NCBI RefSeq assembly: GCF_031199965.1
Contig: NZ_CP133605.1
Location: 687,501-751,500 of the forward strand
Origin: Paenibacillus sp. D2_2
Lineage (GTDB): Bacteria > Bacillota > Bacilli > Paenibacillales > Paenibacillaceae
Length of the DNA stretch: 64,000 bases
Direction: 5' to 3'
The notes under the pieces are model-generated. The model was not told the origin of the DNA and made no database searches. It saw only the letters and a program-made list of their open reading frames with translations. The translations under genes and the position numbers were made by a program. Position 1 is the stretch's first letter. Every line of letters begins with the position of its first letter. Shown here piece by piece: positions 58,611 to 64,000 of the stretch.

Positions 58611-59513
58611 ATGCAAATTGAAAATCAATTAGAAAGTAGTGTGAAACCATTGGAACCTAAGCCTAAAATTCCATACGTAGTAGGAAGCAAGAGTCCGACG
58701 GCTGTGGCAATCAACAGTGCCTCCAAAGCGGGAGAATGGATTAAGAGCCGGCTTGGATTAATTAAGGAAATAAATACGAAATGCTCACCGCAAGATCTAG
58801 TCACCGATGTTGATAAAGGGGCGGAGCTGATGATCCGCAAGCTGATCCTGACGCATTTCCCGGATCATACGATTCTTGGGGAAGAGGGCGTTGATCCTGG
58901 TGCTGAAGCATCCGCGAATGCATTGACAGAGGCGAAGAAGGAAGCAGACTACTTATGGATTATCGATCCGATCGACGGGACAACGAATTTTGTTCAAGGC
59001 TTTCCTTTCTTCTGCGTGTCGATTGCCTTGGCTTATCGTGGTGAGGTTATTATAGGTGTAATCTATGATCCGATTCGCGACGAGATGTTCGTTGCCGAGA
59101 AGGGCAAGGGAGCATATGTTCATGGCAACCCGGCGCGGGTGTCGCGAGATGATAAGCTAGCGGACAGCGTGCTGGCGATTGGCTTCAACCCAGATCGTGA
59201 AGTTGCGCTCCCTGTTAATATGAAAGGGATTGCCGCACTTTCGGACAAAACCCGCAGTCTGCGCGCGGCAGGATCTGCAGCTTTGCATCTTGCCTATGTT
59301 GCCGCAGGACGGCTTAGCGGCTATTATGAGGTCGGTCTGAATTCATGGGATATCGCTGCTGGCGCTCTGCTGGTTAAGGAGTCAGGTGGTATCGTTACAG
59401 ATACGGTAGGCAATCCTTATGATATTGGCGTTCGCCATCTGGTTGCCAGCAATGGCAAAATCCATCAGGAGCTGCTTGATGTATTGAAGACTGCCGAAGC
59501 CACGGGAATTTAG
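58611..59513 (+). CDS. suhB: Inositol monophosphatase family protein (SuhB-like)
   Basis: About 300 residues. Mg-dependent phosphatase fold: ILGEEGVDPG (Glu ligand), IIDPIDGTTNFVQGFPFFCVSI (Asp ligands) and GLNSWDIAAGALLVKESGG (third Asp). Family members dephosphorylate inositol phosphates, PAP or sugar bisphosphates. ATG 58611 is a choice among several starts; the site upstream is weak and the true start could be a few codons downstream. About 100 bases earlier starts would also be in frame but lack a site. Confidence 0.88.
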   Translation: MQIENQLESSVKPLEPKPKIPYVVGSKSPTAVAINSASKAGEWIKSRLGLIKEINTKCSPQDLVTDVDKGAELMIRKLILTHFPDHTILGEEGVDPGAEASANALTEAKKEADYLWIIDPIDGTTNFVQGFPFFCVSIALAYRGEVIIGVIYDPIRDEMFVAEKGKGAYVHGNPARVSRDDKLADSVLAIGFNPDREVALPVNMKGIAALSDKTRSLRAAGSAALHLAYVAAGRLSGYYEVGLNSWDIAAGALLVKESGGIVTDTVGNPYDIGVRHLVASNGKIHQELLDVLKTAEATGI

Positions 59514-59564
59514 CGATACATCTTATAGAATTAGGATTCTGATTCGAAAAGGAGTTCAAATACC

Positions 59565-59828
59565 ATGAGCGATGACAACAAGTTGGAACGGGAATTGAAT
59601 GAACTGCTAACAGAAGGCGAGCCGATTACAGAGGAGGAGCGCCGCGAAGAAGGACGCCGTCGCCTGTCGCCCCGATATGAGGTAAGAATTCAGACTCAGC
59701 TTGATCCGATCGTGGAGGAGACAAACAAATACCGTAAAATCGCCAAGGAAATTGATGACCGATACGATAATTATCTGAAGAAAACGGGACATAAGGATGA
59801 AGAGAAGTGCGATGACAAGGAGTCATAA
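59565..59828 (+). CDS. Small charged hypothetical protein (87 residues)
   Basis: 87 residues, very rich in Glu, Arg, Lys and Asp, with predicted helices and no membrane segment. AAAAGGAG lies about ten bases ahead of the ATG. It follows suhB by 51 bases and is followed by a strong terminator. Function unknown. Confidence 0.78.
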   Translation: MSDDNKLERELNELLTEGEPITEEERREEGRRRLSPRYEVRIQTQLDPIVEETNKYRKIAKEIDDRYDNYLKKTGHKDEEKCDDKES

Positions 59829-59838
59829 CTGAAGCTGC

Positions 59839-59882
59839 AACGGATACCACCATGGACAGAATGGGGTATCCGTTTTTTTGTG
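59839..59882. terminator. Bidirectional terminator between the small gene and methyltransferase gene
   Basis: ACGGATACC pairs with GGTATCCGT around an ACCATGGACAGAATGG loop, followed by TTTTTTT. Confidence 0.85.
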
Positions 59883-59916
59883 ATTGTCTGTTTTTTTCAG
59901 TCATGCAGCTAATGGA

Positions 59917-60694
59917 CTACGTCTGTTCCTTGATGGCAACAATTCGCAGCCGTTTGTAGTCTCCGTACCAATCACCGTCAACCAGCAGATCTTGTTCAGC
60001 AGATCTAGCGATGAGCTGAATCGCCTGTTCCATCTCAGGCTCACTCAGGGAGTGTAGGAATGGATCTGCGGCAAACAGACGGAGCCAGTGATTCATGCCA
60101 TCTGTACCGCCTTCCAGCTTCAGTAGGCCGGTCGAAGTGTACGGCATAGGTTACTCGGAAGCCCTGCTTTTCTAATAAACTGCTGTATTCGCCTAGGCTT
60201 GGATAGTACCAGGGATTGAGCGGCGTGGCATCGATACCGTAGTTCTCGCCGAGTACTTTGGTGATGTGCTTGACGATGATATCTACATTGCCTTTGCCAC
60301 CGAATTCAGCCACGAATCTTCCCCCATCTTCTAAGGCATGATACACGGACTTGACTACACTCTCCGCGTCTTTTATCCAATGTAGCGCGGCGTTGGAGAA
60401 CACGGCTTGAACAGGTCGTTCAACAGAGAAATGGGTCGCATTCTGAACCGCAAACTTCAGGTCTGGATATTTAAGGCGAGCCTGCTGAATCATCGTCTCC
60501 GATAAATCAAAGCCATTAACAACAGCCCCTGTCTTGGCAATCTCATAAGAGATATCGCCTGTACCGCAGCCGAGATCAATGATTACTTCCCCAGCCTGTG
60601 CGTTTAGGAGCTCGAGCACACCCTTACCGAATTCAGATACAAACCTGAATTTCGTATCGTAGAGCTTGGCGTTCCATACCTGTCTTGCCTCCAT
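59917..60694 (-). CDS. Class I SAM-dependent methyltransferase (one frameshift)
   Basis: About 258 residues. SAM motif I VIIDLGCGTGDISYEI (38-53), motif II GFDLSETMIQQA, and AVFSNAALHWIKD (trans-aconitate methyltransferase-like). The C-terminus, after a one-base break near 60115, continues TKLEGGTDGMNHWLRLFAADPFLHSL. ATG at 60692-60694 has GAGGAGGT upstream. The substrate is not known; trans-aconitate is only suggested by resemblance. Confidence 0.88.
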
Positions 60695-60932
60695 GATCGG
60701 ACCTCCTCAATATGAATTGCCTCTATTGTTGCATACAAATTTGGATTGGTTAAATATATAAAATCAATCTCGCTGATAGGTTATTCCTATTAATGGGCGA
60801 AATCTGGTTCAAGTTCAGTAAGATCGCGCATAAGCTCATTAGTCCTGGACATTCGTAAAGGGCAGTATTTAGGCTAATCTGGATGAAGGGCATGAAAAGA
60901 ACAGAACTAATATTCAATAGGGAGAGATCAAT

Positions 60933-63228
60933 ATGCCGAAGATAGCAGACAAATATTTAGTCGTTGATCCATGGAAGATCGTAGAGGAAGGATTCGATCC
61001 ACAGCGCAGCCGAGTGTCGGAGTCTATTTTCTCGTTAGGCAATGAATATATGGGGGTTCGCGGCTATGCCGAGGAAGGCTATAGCGGAGACACATTGATA
61101 GGCAGCTACTTCAATGGATTATTCGAAGAGAGCGAGGTTGGGCGCATTATAAGGGGATCATTCGCTCATTGCGCTTTATGGTCAACGGAGTTGACTGGTT
61201 ATATACACGCATTACGATCGACGATGAGACTTTCGATATGAGAACGAGCGAGTTCACGGATTTCCGTAGGGAGCTAGATTTCAAGCGGGGCGTATATACA
61301 CGGCAGTTTATCTGGCATATGCAGAACAGGAAGAGCATCCAGCTTACTTTCGAAAGGCTGATTAGCATGCAGGTCTCGAACCTGGGATGTCAGCGAATCG
61401 TCCTAAAGCCGCTCAACTTCGCCGGTACAGCCCAAGTTATCACGGGGCTTGACTTTGCGACGATCCATGAAGATCAGGATACAAGATATTGGGAGGGCGT
61501 GAAGCAGGGCAGTCAACATGGAATTACTGCTATGCTGGGCCGGACGGCGAATACAGGAAATCGGCTGTTCTCAAGCTATCGACTTGATCTGCCGATGGGA
61601 GCCAAGAGCGGGACATTAAGTGAAGAAAATTTCATAGGTGATGAGATCGTCCTGAACCTGAAGAAGGGAGAAGAGACTGTTGTAGATAAGCTGGTCATCA
61701 ATTATGCAGATAAGGATCAGGAGCAGAGTGATGATGAAGTCTGGTCCAAGGGCATGAAGCTGGCTAAGCAGTACGCCGAGGTGGACTACAAGGCTGCTGC
61801 GGAGCAACAGGAGCAATATTGGGCGAAGGTATGGGAGCACTCTGATATCGTTATCGAAGGGGACCCTGAGAATCAACAAGGGATTCGCTTCTGTATTTTT
61901 CAATTGTATCAGACTTATCATGGCGACAATCCGGGCTTCAACATTGGGGCGAAGGGTCTGACCGGGGAAGCATATCGTGGCTTGGCCTTCTGGGATACAG
62001 AGTCTTACTGTCTACCGTTCTATATCTTCAATAATCCGAAGGCAGCGCGCAGCTTGCTAGAGTTCCGCTATAAGACCTTGCCGCAAGCGTTGGAGAGGGC
62101 GAAGGAACTCGACTGTGCAGGTGCGTTCTATCCGATTGCGACGATCGATGGGACGGAGAGCTGTGATCTGTGGCAGCATTCCAATCTGCAGCTGCATGTA
62201 GGCACGGCAGTGGCTTACGGGATTCGTCATTATGTGAATATTACAGGTGACAAGGCATTTTTATATGAAAAAGGTCTGGAGATGCTGATTCAGATCAGCC
62301 GCTTCTATGCGACCCGTGGACAGTGGGGACAGAAGACGGGCAAATACGGTTATTTTGGGGTTATGGGACCGGATGAGTTCCAGCTTATGGTGAACAACAA
62401 CTGTTACATTAATCTGATGGCGAAGAAAATGTTCGACTATACGCTAGAGACGATCGCTGAGATGGAGCAAGCTCAGTTGTCTGCTTTTGTAGCGCTGGCA
62501 GATCGCCTCGAGTTAACGGTACAGGAACAGATGGAATGGAAGAATAAGGCGGACAACATGAAGATTCCTTATGATGAGGAGACGGGAATCTATGAGGAGC
62601 ATGACGGCTTCTTCGATATGCCGCATCTTGATATTCATTCGATCCCGGTGACCGAATTTCCACTCTATTCGCACTGGTCCTATGATCGTCTCTATCGCTA
62701 TGACATGATTAAGCAGCCGGATGTGCTTATGTTCATGTTCTTGTACAGCGGAGAATTCTCGCGCGAAGCGAAGCGGGCTAATTACGATTATTACGAGACG
62801 AGATGTATCCATGAATCGTCCCTGTCTCCATCGATTCATTCGATTCTGGCAGCGGAGATCGACAGGCCTGCGGAAGCCTACAAGTTCTTCGAATTCGCAA
62901 CCCGGCTTGATCTTGACAATTATAACCGCAACACGCGGGAGGGGCTGCATACAACTTCGATTGCGGCTGCTTGGATGAATATTGTGTACGGATTCGGGGA
63001 ATGCGCTCGGATGGAGATAAGCTGGTCTTTAATCCGACGATTCCAGAGCGCTGGAGCCAATATTCCTTCCCAATCACTTATCAGGGAACTGAGCTCGCGA
63101 TCGAGGTGAACCAACAGCGGGTGAAGATTAGTGTACGTAGCGGGGAAGCTGCTTCGATCAATGTCTATGGCCAGGATTATATCGTTGGTCCAGCAGGGAT
63201 TGAGCTGAAATTGAAGAAGGTGGGATGA
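60933..63228 (+). CDS. GH65 family disaccharide phosphorylase (two frameshifts)
   Basis: About 766 residues, cytosolic. GH65 enzymes phosphorolyse alpha-glucosides such as maltose, kojibiose, nigerose or trehalose. Seen: SLGNEYMGVRGYAEEGYSG at the N-terminus, AYRGLAFWDTESYCLPFY, the catalytic Glu in GVMGPDEFQLMVNNNCY, and a phosphate-binding YETRCIHESSLSPSIHSILAAEI late in the chain. One G is missing near 61141 and another near 63000 (GGGG should be GGGGG). The next gene is a second GH65 protein three bases downstream. Exact substrate cannot be read from sequence. Confidence 0.9.
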
Positions 63229-63231
63229 GCT

Positions 63232-64000
63232 ATGAGCTGGATCATTGAAGAGAGCGGCTTCGATAAAGAACGAATCGCCATAAGCGGCAATAAATTCATG
63301 ACTGGCAATGGCTATATGGGCTATCGTGGTACGCTGGATGAGTTCACATTTTCCGAGCTAACCGCAACCATTCCAGCTGGATTATACGATAAAGTGGGTG
63401 ATAAATGGCGTGAACCGATCAATGCACCGAACGGGTTATCAACCACGATGGTGTGCGACGGAGTGTCTTTAAGTGTGCTCGAGCTTGAGCCGCTTGAACA
63501 CGAACAAGAGCTGGACATACGCCACGGCGTACATCGCCGTAGGACAGTATATCCGGCGCCGGGTGGAGGAAGCGTTGCTTTTGAATCGGAACGCTTCTGC
63601 AGTATGCAGCGTCTGCATTTGCTCGTCAATCGCGTAACGATAACTTGCAGCCAGGATTGTGAGTTAACTATTACTACAGGGATCGACGGAGGAATATGGG
63701 ATATTAACGGTCCACATTTGGAGCGGACGGAAGGCAAAATGCAGGATGGAGTACAGGGGGAGACGTTGATCTTAACCGGTTGGACACATGAGCTGAACAT
63801 TCCGGTCTCGGTCAGCCATTCCCTCGACTGTAGATTCGGGGAGCAGCGCACCATCGAATCCGGCGACTTTCTCGGCAAGGAGATCCGCTTACAGGCTGAA
63901 GTGGGTAAGAGCTATACCTTCTACAAGTATGTGTCCGTATTTACTGGTCTGGATGAGGCTGTGGACACTATTATGGCAGGATTAGAGGATAGTCAGGAGG
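63232..64000 (+). CDS. Second GH65 family protein (partial, runs off the window)
   Basis: Frame open from ATG 63232 to the edge, 256 residues. The N-terminal GH65 domain is clear: GFDKERIAISGNKFMTGNGYMGYRGTLDEF, similar in plan to the start of the previous gene. It lies three bases after the previous stop codon, so the two are co-transcribed and likely co-operate in breaking down one or more disaccharides. The catalytic domain is beyond the window. Confidence 0.88.
   Translation, partial: MSWIIEESGFDKERIAISGNKFMTGNGYMGYRGTLDEFTFSELTATIPAGLYDKVGDKWREPINAPNGLSTTMVCDGVSLSVLELEPLEHEQELDIRHGVHRRRTVYPAPGGGSVAFESERFCSMQRLHLLVNRVTITCSQDCELTITTGIDGGIWDINGPHLERTEGKMQDGVQGETLILTGWTHELNIPVSVSHSLDCRFGEQRTIESGDFLGKEIRLQAEVGKSYTFYKYVSVFTGLDEAVDTIMAGLEDSQE

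Overview
The window looks like chromosome from a member of the Bacillales, most probably Paenibacillus or a close relative. Evidence: mid-range GC, strong AGGAGG-type ribosome binding sites, frequent GTG/TTG starts, and a typical Firmicute gene set (EcsAB, bacilliredoxin, YneF, lipoteichoic acid synthase-type sulfatase, KinB-like sporulation kinase, YkoE-like ECF transporter, DegV). The genus is inferred from the ensemble; no rRNA or tRNA gene is present to settle it. I see no prophage, transposase, CRISPR array or plasmid functions.

Layout. 1-5.5 kb: LMW tyrosine phosphatase, phosphodiester glycosidase, DegV, AraC regulator, MATE pump. 5.6-9.9 kb: a repeat-rich spacer, then the fruR-fruK-fruA fructose PTS operon. 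9.9-17 kb: YfcE phosphodiesterase, a DeoR regulator divergent from a lone rhaD, LtaS-like sulfatase, free-methionine sulfoxide reductase, alpha/beta hydrolase, acetyltransferase. 17-20 kb: an ECF vitamin transporter with a BirA-like operator. 20.6-27 kb: two MFS pumps, MarR, DrrAB-type exporter. 27-31 kb: YheO-type regulator, PatB/MalY lyase, NhaC, RidA. 31-40 kb: EcsAB, a YhiN-like flavoprotein, orphan histidine kinase, bacilliredoxin, AraC/GyrI regulator, AcpS, MutY. 40-47 kb: RNase HI, QueG, HD-GYP protein, YneF, FolE, a superoxide dismutase with a large N-terminal extension. 47-55 kb: hydrolases, IclR, a GntR/DUF1648 pair, aconitase. 55-64 kb: amidase-fold protein, Ddl, SuhB-like phosphatase, methyltransferase, two tandem GH65 phosphorylase-type genes.

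About 25 genes carry single-base frameshifts, most of them one G missing from a run of four to six G. Essential or normally intact genes (ddl, mutY, queG) are hit, and the remaining sequence is well conserved on both sides of each break. I therefore treat these as sequencing or assembly errors and annotate each gene as one CDS spanning the break.

The most interesting non-genic content is repetitive. (1) Two intergenic elements (5789-5971 and 55405-55587) have the same 183-bp geometry: two forward and two mirrored copies of a TAACG(A/G)-type unit at exactly 50-bp spacing, but with different unit sequences. (2) A family with GTTCAAAAAG-type ends occurs as four long copies (about 180-295 bp) and at least three short hairpin copies. 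One internal stem shows a compensatory change between copies. (3) The ECF transporter has a TTGTTAACC-N15-GGTTAACAA palindrome over its promoter, which is the pattern of a biotin-repressor (BirA) site, although its S component looks YkoE-like rather than BioY-like.
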